Below are positions 8,760 to 17,219 of a DNA stretch of 64,000 nucleotides, one piece after another. The notes below the pieces were generated by a model. That model ran no database searches and was not told where the DNA came from. It saw only the letters and a list, made by a program, of their open reading frames with translations. This DNA comes from JBGAPI01 sp044221335 (GTDB lineage: Bacteria > Pseudomonadota > Gammaproteobacteria > Xanthomonadales > Ahniellaceae). Each line of letters starts with the position of its first letter. The stretch's first letter is position 1. Where the stretch lies: NCBI GenBank assembly GCA_044221335.1, contig JBGAPI010000015.1, positions 1 to 64,000 of the forward strand. The letters are read 5' to 3'. Both the position numbers and the translations under genes were made by a program.

Positions 8760-9890
8760 CTAGTGCGCGCGACCGCCCGTCGGCGCCGCCCCCGCCGGTG
8801 GCTTCGGCGTGAATGGCCGCACCTCCCTCGACCACCAGCCCGCGGGCGGCTCGGCCGGCAGGCCGACGCGCTCGAGCTCGGAGCGGGTGAAGTCGATCTC
8901 GCTGCCGGAGGCCCTCCGTCGCCGCTCGGCATAGGCCCGGAGCTCGGCCGGGTCCCGTTCAATCGCCATCACCAAGTCCGCGCCAGTGTCGACGAGGTAG
9001 CGGATGCGCCGCTTCGTGGCGTCGAGCGCGTCGCGCTCGGCGGGGTTCGTCGTCAGGCGCAGTGCAACGGCAAGACCTACCTGCCAGTCGATCAGAGTGC
9101 CGGAGGGACCCATCATTCGCGACGCCAGCGCCTTGCAGTCCGCGACGGTGATCGGATCGTCGCTTCCGTCGCTTCGCGGACGGCAGGTTTCGGAAACGGT
9201 TCCGTACGCCGGGACAGCGATCGCCAGCATCACGCCCAGGCCCAACGCTGTCCGGCGGCCCTCGGCATCGAGTCCGTCCTCCGAGTTCAGCACCACCGAC
9301 GCGACGGGATCGCGTTCGATCGGCAGCGACGGCAGGTTCGCGAGGGCGGACAGCACGCGATGGTCGATTGCCCACATGTAGTCGTCGTACACCTCGGCCG
9401 CAGCCGCGTTCGACAGTGCCCGGGCGGCGCCCGCCGCGTCCTTGCGTTGCTGCGCGTCGGCCAGCGCCAGCACCCAGGGAAAGGCATTGTGCGGATCGCG
9501 ATCGATCAGTTCCTGGATACCTGAGCGCGGGTCGCAGCCCTTGCGCCGCGGCGGGCAGATCAGCATCAGCTTCGCCCACGCGACCAGCGGATCACGCGGC
9601 GACACGACCTCGGCGCGCTCCAGCAGGCCGGCCTGCGACGGTGGCGCGGGTGTGCGGGTCGCACGGGCGCCTTCCGCCGCGCTCCGGGTCATCAGCGCGG
9701 CGGTGAACGCGTCTCCCGGCTGGTCGCGGGCCGCCAGCGCCTGCGTCACTTCCACGACGAGGCGGCGGTTGGCCGCGGTGCTGGCGGCGTCAGTCACCTC
9801 CGGTTCGACGCTGTCCGCCTTCGCCGGCGCAGCGGAGGCCGCGACGCCGAGCATCGCGAGGGTCATTGTTCTGCCAAGCCATCGATACAC
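8760..9890 (-). CDS. Exported protein of unknown function, paralogue B
   Basis: About 376 residues from a GTG at 9890, which places a typical signal peptide (WLGRTMTLAMLGVAASAAPAKA) at the N terminus. The open frame extends to 9995, but the extra residues look non-coding. It has the same repeating helical pattern as paralogue A, including ALAARDQPGDAF, VSPRDPLVAWA, DPHNAFPWVLALADAQQRKD and AAAEVYDDYMW, which loosely resembles TPR-like helical hairpins. It precedes paralogue A in transcription order, so the pair may be an operon. The function is unknown. Confidence 0.75.
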   Translation of the reverse strand: MYRWLGRTMTLAMLGVAASAAPAKADSVEPEVTDAASTAANRRLVVEVTQALAARDQPGDAFTAALMTRSAAEGARATRTPAPPSQAGLLERAEVVSPRDPLVAWAKLMLICPPRRKGCDPRSGIQELIDRDPHNAFPWVLALADAQQRKDAAGAARALSNAAAAEVYDDYMWAIDHRVLSALANLPSLPIERDPVASVVLNSEDGLDAEGRRTALGLGVMLAIAVPAYGTVSETCRPRSDGSDDPITVADCKALASRMMGPSGTLIDWQVGLAVALRLTTNPAERDALDATKRRIRYLVDTGADLVMAIERDPAELRAYAERRRRASGSEIDFTRSELERVGLPAEPPAGWWSREVRPFTPKPPAGAAPTGGRAH

Positions 9891-10314
9891 GGTGGATTCC
9901 CGGGGTGCTTGTCGAACCCTGACGGAGAAGGTGTGGGCGTCGTCCGGCGAATACATCGATCGCGCCGGGTTCCAACCGGCGTGCCTCGCCATCATCTCCC
10001 ATCCGTACGCGGAGGCCCGGGCGCGAATCGATCACGTCGCAGGCCGAGGTCCGGAGTTGCTCGCACGCGATTCGGACGAATCGCAACGCCGGCGGAGCGA
10101 ACAGGATGGAATGCGGTGCCGCGGGGCGCGCGATCGTCGCGGCGACGGATCGATGCGTGCTCGCTCGTCATCGCCCACCGCCCGCTCCCGGCCGACGCCG
10201 CCTCCAGGCCGGCGCGCAGCGATCGGACAGTCCCCTCCTCCGGGACCGGAGCGCCGGGGAGGATGGCGCGCGGCCGGGGTTGGCGCCGCTCGACCGTCGC
10301 GGCTCGCTCCACGC
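9891..10314. other. 424-bp gap without a recognised gene
   Basis: Lies between paralogue B and the ABC ATPase gene. All frames here look like shadows. I saw no strong promoter, hairpin or RNA. It presumably holds the 5' region of the paralogue pair and the 3' end of the ABC operon. Confidence 0.5.
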
Positions 10315-11211
10315 CTACGACGCCGCGGGGGGCTTCGACTCGGCCTCGGTCAGGGTCTGGAACGAGTTCGGGTGCTTCAGGTTGAACCGGCTGACGTGCT
10401 GGCGGTAGGCCGGGTCGAATCCTTCCTTGCGGACCTGGTCGATCAGGTCGTGGAACTCGCTCGTGCGCTTGACCTCGGTGCCGAGCACCGCACGCGGCAA
10501 CTGGTGGTCGGCAACGACTTTGGCGCCGCGGTTGACGCCCGGCTCGTTGCCGCGGTCGTCGGAGTAGTACTGCGACAGCACGATGATGCGGGTACCGACG
10601 AACGCGGCTTCCTCGAGATCGTGGGTGACGAAGAACACCGTCATCCGCTGCTGGTCCCAGAGCTCCAACAGCAGCATCTGCATCTGCTCGCGGGTGTCGG
10701 GATCGAGCGCGCCGAAGGGCTCGTCCATCATCAGGATGCGCGGCTTCAGGATCAGCGACTGCGCGATCGCGACACGCTGCTGCATGCCGCCGGACAGCTG
10801 GTGCGGATACTTCGCCGCGTGCTCGGCGAGGCGCATCCGTTCGAGGTAGTGCATCGCCTCCTCGCGCAGCGTACGGCGCTGCTTCCACCGTTCCATCCAG
10901 GACAGTTGCAGATGCTTGCCGAGCAGCACGTTCTCCAGAACCGACAGGTGCGGGAACAGCGAATAGCGCTGGAACACGATGCCGCGGCGCGTGTCCGGCG
11001 TGCCGACCGGCGCCCCCTCGATCGTGATGCTGCCGGCGTCCGGCCGTTCCTCGCCGAGGATCTGGCGGAGCAGTGTCGACTTGCCGCAGCCACTGGGGCC
11101 GACGACGGTGCACAGTTCGCCGCTGGCGACCACGAGATCCACGTTGTCGAGGATGCAGCGCTCGCCGTAGGACTTGTAGACGTCTTCGATGCGGAGGAAG
11201 TTCTCGTTCAC
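10315..11211 (-). CDS. ABC transporter ATPase, nitrate/sulfonate/taurine type
   Basis: About 298 residues from the GTG at 11211, which overlaps the permease stop by 4 bp (GTGA). Motifs are Walker A GPSGCGKST, signature LSGGMQQRVAIAQSL and Walker B RILMMDEPFGALD, followed by the switch histidine FFVTHD. The closest families are SsuB/TauB/NrtD-like ATPases. A C-terminal tail of about 80 residues (from VLSQYYSDDRG) is longer than in TauB and may be regulatory. It works with the permease at 11208-12041 and the lipoprotein at 12178-13272. The substrate is unknown. Confidence 0.9.
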   Translation of the reverse strand: MNENFLRIEDVYKSYGERCILDNVDLVVASGELCTVVGPSGCGKSTLLRQILGEERPDAGSITIEGAPVGTPDTRRGIVFQRYSLFPHLSVLENVLLGKHLQLSWMERWKQRRTLREEAMHYLERMRLAEHAAKYPHQLSGGMQQRVAIAQSLILKPRILMMDEPFGALDPDTREQMQMLLLELWDQQRMTVFFVTHDLEEAAFVGTRIIVLSQYYSDDRGNEPGVNRGAKVVADHQLPRAVLGTEVKRTSEFHDLIDQVRKEGFDPAYRQHVSRFNLKHPNSFQTLTEAESKPPAAS

Positions 11212-12041
11212 GATTTCTGCCCCGCGACGTACCAGGGATAGGCGCGCGCGAGCACGGTGCGCAGCAGCCAGTCGATCGCGAAGCCGAGCAGCGTGATCCA
11301 CAGCACGTAGGGCAGGATGACGTCCATGGCCAGATACCGGCGCACCAGGAAGATCCGGTAGCCGAGTCCCTCGTCGGAGGCGATCGCCTCGGCGGCGATC
11401 AGGAACAGCCAGGCCGAGCCCAGCGCGAGCCGCACCGCCTCGATCAGCCGCGGCATCACCTGCGGCAGCACGATGCGCCAGGCAAGGTCGAGCTGCGATG
11501 CGCCGAGCGTCAGCGCCTTGGTGATCTGCTCGCGCGGCAGCCGTTCGACCTGGTTGCCGATGTCGCGCGCGATGACCGGGAAGATGCCGATGAAGATCAG
11601 CGCGATCTTCGCGACCTCGTCGACGCCGAGCGTGATGAACAGGATCGGCAGGATCGACAACGGCGGCACCATCGACACGAAGGTGACGAAGCCGCCGGCG
11701 GTCGCCTTCATGCCGGGAAACAGGCCCATGTTGAGCCCGACCACGAGCCCGGCCAGCGCGGCCAGCGCGATGCCGAGGCCCAGTCGGATCAGGCTGGCCT
11801 TGGTGTCGGCCACCATCGGCACGCTGCCGGTGCGGGTGTCGCGGGTAAACGCCATGCGCTCGACCGCGTCGACCATCTGGCCCGCGCTCGGCAGCAGCTT
11901 GTCGGCCGGGTTGGTCTGGTGCCGCACATGGCTGCCGATCGCGTACGCCAGCACCAGCAGGAAGAACGGGAGCGCCGCGAGCAGCAGGCGCAGCTTGGGG
12001 CCGGGGCGGGCATGGATGCCGAAGATTCTGGGTGGGGTCAT
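11208..12041 (-). CDS. ABC transporter permease, SsuC/TauC-like
   Basis: 277 residues from ATG at 12041 (MTPPRIFGIHARPG). The open frame continues to 12152, but that part reads through a repeat and is unlikely to be coding. It has about six hydrophobic segments beginning LLLAALPFFLLVLAYAIG, and a coupling loop near EQITKALTLGASQLDLAWRI, as expected of the BPD_transp_1 family. It is translationally coupled to the downstream ATPase. Only one permease gene is present, so it probably acts as a homodimer. Confidence 0.9.
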   Translation of the reverse strand: MTPPRIFGIHARPGPKLRLLLAALPFFLLVLAYAIGSHVRHQTNPADKLLPSAGQMVDAVERMAFTRDTRTGSVPMVADTKASLIRLGLGIALAALAGLVVGLNMGLFPGMKATAGGFVTFVSMVPPLSILPILFITLGVDEVAKIALIFIGIFPVIARDIGNQVERLPREQITKALTLGASQLDLAWRIVLPQVMPRLIEAVRLALGSAWLFLIAAEAIASDEGLGYRIFLVRRYLAMDVILPYVLWITLLGFAIDWLLRTVLARAYPWYVAGQKS

Positions 12042-12048
12042 CGGTGTC

Positions 12049-12069
12049 GTAGGGCGGGCACTGCCCGCC
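12049..12069. repeat. GTAG-headed REP palindrome
   Basis: GTAG followed by GGCGGGCACTGCCCGCC, able to fold into a short GC hairpin. The same sequence occurs at 50687-50707 and related ones at 46199-46304. GTAG-headed REPs are known from Xanthomonadales (for example the SMAG elements of Stenotrophomonas) and are linked to RAYT transposases. No RAYT gene lies in this window. Confidence 0.75.
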
Positions 12070-12077
12070 TTCGTTGG

Positions 12078-12154
12078 TTGTGGGAGGGGCGCAAGCCCCG
12101 GTGCTCTCAGCCCTGTCCCTGGCGGTGCGATCGGGGCTTGCGCCCCTCCCACAA
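12078..12154. repeat. Perfect 23-bp inverted repeat between binding-protein and permease genes
   Basis: The arms 12078-12100 and 12132-12154 are exact reverse complements (start TTGTGGGAGGGGCGCAAGCC) with a 31-nt loop. Together with the adjacent GTAG REP this fills the 136-bp gap inside the operon. A stable transcript hairpin here could protect or attenuate mRNA, allowing more binding protein than permease. No U tract follows, so a simple terminator is less likely. Confidence 0.85.
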
Positions 12155-12177
12155 GAGCGAAGCGATTCCCGCGAGCG

Positions 12178-13272
12178 CTACAAGGTCCCGTCCGCCGCGG
12201 CCTTCATGTACTTCGACGTGAAGCGGAACTTGGTGTTCGCCTTGTCGCCGAGCACGCTGCCGTCGTCGAACTCGATGCCGACCACGTCGGCCGACTTCGC
12301 GCCCTGGCCGAGCAGGCCCTTCGAGAAGGTGAACTGGCGGACCTTGTCCATCGTCGCCTTGACGTCCGGCGAGGCGGCGAAGGCGGCGCCGTCGGACGGC
12401 AGGCTGAACAACGCGGTCGTGCCGAGCTGAGCCTCGAAGTCGGCGACCGTCGCGCCCGAGGCCTCGGCCATGTACCTCTTGGCCTCCGCGGCATCGGCCC
12501 CGTTCATCGCCTTCAGCGACTCGTACCACGCACCGGTCAGCGCCTTCTTCAGCGTGTCCGGCGCGGCGGTCTTCACCACCATCAGGTCCATGATCTCGCC
12601 GGGGATCTTGGAGGAGTCGAACACCAGGGTCGCGCCCGGCGCCGCGCGCGCCTTCATCAGCGGCGGGTTCCAGGTCACCGCGGCGCCGTTGGCGTCGGCG
12701 GTAAAGATGCCGGCGATGTCGGCGTCCGAGGTGTTGACCGTCTTGACGTCGGTCTCCTTCAGGCCGTTGACGTCAAGCGCGCGGGCGAGCAGGTAGTGCG
12801 AGACCGACAGCTCGACCAGGTTGATCGAGCGGCCCTTGAGGTCCGCGACGGTCTTGCCGTTCTTGACCACGATGCCGTCGTTGCCGTTCGAGAAGTCGCC
12901 GACGATCACCGCCTGCGAGTCGATGCCGCCGACCGCCGGAATGGTCAGCGCGTCCATGTTGGTCATTGCGCAGGCGTCGAACTTGCCCGAGGTGTAGAGG
13001 TTGATCGACTCGATGTAGTCGTTGACCAGGGTGATCTTGATGTCGATGCCGTACTTGTCGGCCCACTTCTTCAGGATGCCGGACTTCTCGGCATAGCCCC
13101 AGGGCTCCCAGCCCGTGTAGTGCGACCAGGCGACCTCGAAGTGAGGCTTCGCGGCGGTCGTCGTCGGCGCCGGGGCCGGCGTGGTCGAGGTCGTCGGCGC
13201 CGGCGCGCTGCCACCGCCGCAGGCGGCGAGGGTCACGGCGGCGAACAGACTGGCGAGTGCTTTGCGCTTCAT
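12178..13272 (-). CDS. Lipoprotein substrate-binding protein of the 'putative urea ABC transporter' family
   Basis: 364 residues starting MKRKALASLFAAVTLAACGG, with a lipobox at LAAC (C18), preceded by AGGA. The mature part matches what I remember of the family named ABC transporter periplasmic binding protein, urea carboxylase region (TIGR03427): HYTGWEPWGYAEKSGI, NDYIESINLYTSGKFDA, TNMDALTIPAVGGID and VELSVSHYLLARAL. The urea link is by genome context in other species and is not shown here, since no urea carboxylase is present. It is followed by permease and ATPase genes after a 136-bp repeat-rich gap. Confidence 0.85.
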   Translation of the reverse strand: MKRKALASLFAAVTLAACGGGSAPAPTTSTTPAPAPTTTAAKPHFEVAWSHYTGWEPWGYAEKSGILKKWADKYGIDIKITLVNDYIESINLYTSGKFDACAMTNMDALTIPAVGGIDSQAVIVGDFSNGNDGIVVKNGKTVADLKGRSINLVELSVSHYLLARALDVNGLKETDVKTVNTSDADIAGIFTADANGAAVTWNPPLMKARAAPGATLVFDSSKIPGEIMDLMVVKTAAPDTLKKALTGAWYESLKAMNGADAAEAKRYMAEASGATVADFEAQLGTTALFSLPSDGAAFAASPDVKATMDKVRQFTFSKGLLGQGAKSADVVGIEFDDGSVLGDKANTKFRFTSKYMKAAADGTL

Positions 13273-13318
13273 GACGGGATCCTTCCTGGGTGCTTCGTCG
13301 AGATGTCTGCGAATCACG

Positions 13319-13421
13319 TGGAGCGGAACAGCACTCCGCTCCAACGCCCATGTTCAAGTAACGCCTTCTCTCGGAACCATCCATGGTGCCTTGCGTCCAG
13401 CCCGGCCATCCATGGCCGGGC
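13319..13421. promoter_or_regulatory. Two hairpins between telA and the binding-protein gene
   Basis: The 196-bp gap contains a 9-bp stem TGGAGCGGA (13319-13327) with TCCGCTCCA (13335-13343), and a 10-bp stem GCCCGGCCAT (13400-13409) with ATGGCCGGGC (13412-13421). They may separate expression of the TelA part from the ABC part. Neither is followed by a clear T tract on the minus strand. Confidence 0.45.
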
Positions 13422-13468
13422 GTTCGGCGGGTCGAGATGCGCTTCATCGCATCCCGACGATGCCCGCC

Positions 13469-14668
13469 TCACCCGGTGATCTCGATCGAGAAGTCCTTCG
13501 CGACCACCCCGGCCTTCTCGAAGCGCTGGATCTGCTCTTCCGACTGCTGCGCGAGCTGGTCCATCTCGAGGATGTTCTGCGCCATCTTCGGCAGCGCCTC
13601 GCGGCGGTAGCGCGAGATGTCGTCGAGCGCGGCGCGGATGTCGGCGAACGAGCTCTTCAGCACGTCGATCGACAGCGCGGTCGAACTCGCCTGCTTGTGG
13701 ATCTCCGCACCCTGGGTCTTCAGTCGTGCGGCGGTGCCGGCGATCAGGCTCTCGGTGGTCGTCGTGATCGCCTGCACCTTGTCCAGCACGATCTTCTGGT
13801 TGGCCAGCGCGAGCGCCAGGGTCACGGCGACCTGCAGCGCGGACACCGTCACGTTGATCGCGCGGTTGACGCCGCGGATCAGTTCCTTGTTGTTGCGGAT
13901 CACGATCTCGGTCGTGAGATAGCCCTGCTGGTTGACCAGGAGCTGCTGCTGCAGGTCCTGGATGCGCTGGCGCAGCGGGAACTGCAGCTCCTCGCTGAAG
14001 AACTTGTGGCGCGGATCGTCGCTGGTGAGCTCGAGGTCGATCTTCGACTGCAGGCGCTCGTCGATCAGCTGCGCGAGCTTGATCGCCTTCTCCAGCTTGA
14101 CCGTCAGCGAGCGCATCGCGGCCTGGTCGTCGATCAGCGTCACGTTGTCGCGCTTCAGCTGGTCCTGGCCCGCCTTCAGGGAGCGGATGATCGCGTCGAT
14201 GCCGGTCTGCGCGGACTCGTAGCGCGAGAAGTAGCGCTTCAGCGGCGTGCCGATGCCGGGCAGCGCCCCCAGCGTCCGCGAGAACCAGCCCGATTCGAGG
14301 TCGAGCCGGGCGGGGTCGAGGTCCTCTACCTGCATCTTGAGATCGATCAGCGACTTCGCGACCTCGCCGCCCTCGTCGCCCTGCTTCATCAGCTGGGTCA
14401 GCGGCTGCTTCAGCATCGCCGAACGCCGCGAGGCCTCCTTCTGCAGCTCCGCACCCATGTTCTCGAACGCGGCCTTCGAGGCTTCGATCGCGGCCGTGTC
14501 GTTGAGGTCGACCTTCATGATCCGCGCGACCACGTCCTCGGCCTGGGAGTCGAGCTGCGGATTGGCGCCGGCCTCGGCCTTGATCGAGGCGGGATCGGCG
14601 ATCGCGAGCTCCTTCTTCAGCTCGGCGGCGTCGGCGTAGGCCAGCGCGGACTTGTTGGCATCACTCAT
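13469..14668 (-). CDS. telA: TelA-family toxic anion resistance protein
   Basis: 399 residues of the TelA/KlaA family (PF05816), known from tellurite-resistance loci but widespread in stress loci of unclear biochemistry. Family features are the all-helical build, LESGWFSRTLGALPGIGTPL, the RYFSRYESAQTGIDAIIRSL segment and YLTTEIVIRNNKELIRGVNRA. No signal peptide or membrane helix is evident, so it is probably cytoplasmic, perhaps membrane-associated through the XpaC-like partner. It starts 3 bp after the XpaC-like gene. No terBCD genes are nearby, so a tellurite role should not be assumed. Confidence 0.92.
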   Translation of the reverse strand: MSDANKSALAYADAAELKKELAIADPASIKAEAGANPQLDSQAEDVVARIMKVDLNDTAAIEASKAAFENMGAELQKEASRRSAMLKQPLTQLMKQGDEGGEVAKSLIDLKMQVEDLDPARLDLESGWFSRTLGALPGIGTPLKRYFSRYESAQTGIDAIIRSLKAGQDQLKRDNVTLIDDQAAMRSLTVKLEKAIKLAQLIDERLQSKIDLELTSDDPRHKFFSEELQFPLRQRIQDLQQQLLVNQQGYLTTEIVIRNNKELIRGVNRAINVTVSALQVAVTLALALANQKIVLDKVQAITTTTESLIAGTAARLKTQGAEIHKQASSTALSIDVLKSSFADIRAALDDISRYRREALPKMAQNILEMDQLAQQSEEQIQRFEKAGVVAKDFSIEITG

Positions 14669-14671
14669 GGA

Positions 14672-15535
14672 TCACTTCCTCGCGGTTTGCATCGGGGGAG
14701 CGGCCTCGCGCCGCTGGGCGTCGGCGCTGCCGTAGGCGCCGGCGCGGCCGGCGAGCGTCTTCAGTTCCTGCATCGCCGACTCCATGCCCATGCTGGCATG
14801 GCTGGCGGACGTGTCGAGATTCGCGATCGCGGCCATCGTGAGATCGATCTGGGTCATCGCCGCCTCGTTCTCGGCGAGCAGGCGGTCGATCGCGTCGAGC
14901 TGGCGCTGGCGCAGGTTCGCGCGCTCGGCCAGCGCGGCCAGTTCGCGGTCCTGCGCGGCCGACTCGATGCCGTCGTTGTTGAGCTCGTGGACGCGCTTCG
15001 CGATGTGCTCCGGATCGATCGCCGACAGGCCCTCGAGCGTGTCGGCGATGCGGGTGAGGTTGTCGAGTCCCCCCAGGAACACCTGCTCGGTCATGCCGAG
15101 ATAGCGGCCGTAGGTCATCTCCGACGGATTGAGCTTGCGCCCGAGCAGGTCGCGGAAGGCCTTGAACTTGCCCTGCAGCTGTTCCATCTGCGCGAGACCG
15201 GTGTCGAACTCGAGCCGGGCGAATTCCTTCCGCAGGTTGGCGATGCTGGCGTCGACCCGTCCCGCGAGCGCGTCGTGCAGGCGCTTCAGATAGGCCGCAG
15301 CAAGGCGTTCGCGACCGAGGAAATAGTCGACGGTCCAGGCACCGAGGCCGACCACCAGCCCGGCGGCGGCCGGCCAGACGAATACCGGAGACGCCGCCAG
15401 CAGCACCGCCGCCAGCGTGCCGAGCAGGCCGATCGCCAGCGGGTAGAGCACCAGCGGCCGCTGCACGGACTCGGCCAGTACCGCCTTGGCGACGGCGGCC
15501 GGGGAGAAGTCGGCGTTGCTGATCGAATCGGTCAT
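14672..15535 (-). CDS. XpaC-like membrane protein (5-bromo-4-chloroindolyl phosphate hydrolysis family)
   Basis: 287 residues from ATG at 15535. Two hydrophobic helices (about 30-70: LVLYPLAIGLLGTLAAVLLA and FVWPAAAGLVVGLGAW) are followed by a long helical, coiled-coil-prone domain to the end (RERLAAAYLKRLHDALAGRV through EAAMTQIDLTMAAIANL). XpaC-like proteins are commonly encoded beside TelA, and the 3-bp gap to telA supports joint function. The family name comes from a Bacillus phenotype; no phosphatase catalytic motif is seen here. I infer a membrane scaffold for TelA. Confidence 0.72.
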   Translation of the reverse strand: MTDSISNADFSPAAVAKAVLAESVQRPLVLYPLAIGLLGTLAAVLLAASPVFVWPAAAGLVVGLGAWTVDYFLGRERLAAAYLKRLHDALAGRVDASIANLRKEFARLEFDTGLAQMEQLQGKFKAFRDLLGRKLNPSEMTYGRYLGMTEQVFLGGLDNLTRIADTLEGLSAIDPEHIAKRVHELNNDGIESAAQDRELAALAERANLRQRQLDAIDRLLAENEAAMTQIDLTMAAIANLDTSASHASMGMESAMQELKTLAGRAGAYGSADAQRREAAPPMQTARK

Positions 15536-15594
15536 TGCGGCTCGGGACGGGGGGTCGGGTGGATGGCGGATCGGGAAATCACGCAATCCTCGCC

Positions 15595-17145
15595 TTAAAA
15601 CCGCTCGCTGACCAGCGCGATCTCGACCCGCGGCAGGCGGTAGCCGTAGGCGCGATCATTCTCGTCCGGCAGGCGCGGCAGCGGCTGGGCGGAGCCGAAT
15701 CCGATCGCCCGCACCCGGTTGCCGTCGAGCGCATAGGTATTGATGAAGTACTGGGCGACCGCCGCGGCGCGGCGCTTCGACAGGTCGAGGTTGGCGGCCT
15801 CGTCGCCGCCGGGACCGGAATGGCCTTTCACCAGCAGGCGGTAGTTCGGGTAGTGCGCGAGCTTCTCGGCGATCGCGCCGAGACTCGCACTGCTTTCGTC
15901 GTCGAGTGTCGCGGTGCCGCGGGAGAAGCCGATCGGCTCGATCTTCAGCGTGCCGATCTCGCGCAGCTTCTGCCAGCCGGCGTCGTCCAGCGCCTCGAAC
16001 TTCCTGCCGAGGCTGCCCTCGGTGCTGACCTTGCCGCCGGTCGCGGCCTGCGCGAGGTAAAGCGTCGACAGGAACTGGCGGTTGGTGATGCGGTAGGGAT
16101 CCTGGTCGGGCAGCGGGCTCGCCGCGAAGTCGCCACTGGCGATCAGCACGTCGGTGGCGCCGCGGATCGCGCCGATCAGTCCCTCCTGTTCCGGCAGGCC
16201 GGACGGCGTCACGCCGAACCACAGCGCGCCGTTGTCGGTGAGGCTCGCGAAGGCGACGCCGGACAGCATCGCGTCGACCTGATCGTCGGCGAGCCGGGTG
16301 CTGTCGGCGACGTCGCGGTGCAGCTGGGACGGGTTCTGGCCGTATTCCTTCAGCGTGGCGAAGTACTGGCGCAGCACCGCGCCGACCAGCTCGGGCTTCT
16401 CGGCGATGACGCGGCGCGAGGCCAGCAGCACGTCGACGATCAGCTTCTCGGTGTCGTCGGTGCCGATCAGCTTGACCATGTCGGGATCGGCCAGCGCTTT
16501 CGCGACGTCCGGCTGCCACAGCACCGCGACGTCCGCGGCGCCGGACTTCAGCTTGGCGAGAGCGTCGGCCGAACCGTTCGCAGCAACCCGCCAGGCGCGC
16601 TTCTTGCCGGTGAACAGCGGCAGGTCGAAATGGGTCGCGATGCTCTTCAGCAGGTGCTCGGACGGGCTGGCCGGGGTGTACGCGATCTTCACCTCGGGAT
16701 GGGCCCGCAGCGCCTTCAGGTCGGCGATCTTCGAGCGCCGCGCGACGATCGCGTCGCCGCCCTTGGACTCGTCGATCACCGCGACGATGGTCGCCGGGAA
16801 GTCGACCTGTGCGCCGTTCAGGACGTAGGCGTCGACGGTCGCGACGGCGAAGTCGAGCTCGCCCTCGGCCAGCTTCTTCATCCGGGTCGGATAGTCGGCC
16901 TGGTCGTCGGCGCAGTGCAGCGCGTAGCCCTCGGCACGCACCCGCTTCTCCATCGCCGCCGAACACAGCGGGAAGTAGCCGACCCAGCTGTCGACGCCGA
17001 TGTTGATCTTGCCGTGAGTGGCGGCGGCGTCGGAGGTGCTGCGCTGCGAGCGGTCGGTGAGGTGCGGCAGCGCGAACTTGTAGCCGACGATGCCGAGGGT
17101 GCCGACCACGAGGATCAGCAGGAAGGCTTTGACGTGAGTGGACAT
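15595..17145 (-). CDS. Membrane-anchored substrate-binding protein fused to an OmpA domain
   Basis: 516 residues. One N-terminal transmembrane segment (AFLLILVVGTLGIVGYKFAL) anchors a periplasmic type II substrate-binding domain (about 45-390; INIGVDSWVGYFPLC, ADYPTRMKKLAEGELDFAVATVDAY). The last 115 residues are OmpA-like (GFSRGTATLDDES, LLVKGHSGPGGDE, NLDLSKRRAAAVAQYFI, IGFGSAQPL), a fold that usually binds peptidoglycan. The fusion would tether a ligand sensor between inner membrane and cell wall. It lies 59 bp upstream of the XpaC-like gene. The ligand is unknown; the binding domain resembles NMT1/phosphonate-type proteins. Confidence 0.85.
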   Translation of the reverse strand: MSTHVKAFLLILVVGTLGIVGYKFALPHLTDRSQRSTSDAAATHGKINIGVDSWVGYFPLCSAAMEKRVRAEGYALHCADDQADYPTRMKKLAEGELDFAVATVDAYVLNGAQVDFPATIVAVIDESKGGDAIVARRSKIADLKALRAHPEVKIAYTPASPSEHLLKSIATHFDLPLFTGKKRAWRVAANGSADALAKLKSGAADVAVLWQPDVAKALADPDMVKLIGTDDTEKLIVDVLLASRRVIAEKPELVGAVLRQYFATLKEYGQNPSQLHRDVADSTRLADDQVDAMLSGVAFASLTDNGALWFGVTPSGLPEQEGLIGAIRGATDVLIASGDFAASPLPDQDPYRITNRQFLSTLYLAQAATGGKVSTEGSLGRKFEALDDAGWQKLREIGTLKIEPIGFSRGTATLDDESSASLGAIAEKLAHYPNYRLLVKGHSGPGGDEAANLDLSKRRAAAVAQYFINTYALDGNRVRAIGFGSAQPLPRLPDENDRAYGYRLPRVEIALVSERF

Positions 17146-17219
17146 CGACGATCGATCCAGGGCGGGCGGGGTCGGCGGCGCGCGTGCGCCGCCGGATCAG
17201 CGGGATGCGGGCGACGGCG

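Noticed and set aside
12178..13272. Urea uptake system
   Set aside because: The family name derives from proximity to urea carboxylase in other genomes. No urea carboxylase, allophanate hydrolase or urease is encoded here.
13469..14668. Tellurite resistance operon
   Set aside because: Only telA is present; terB, terC, terD and terZ relatives are absent, so the phenotype is not supported.
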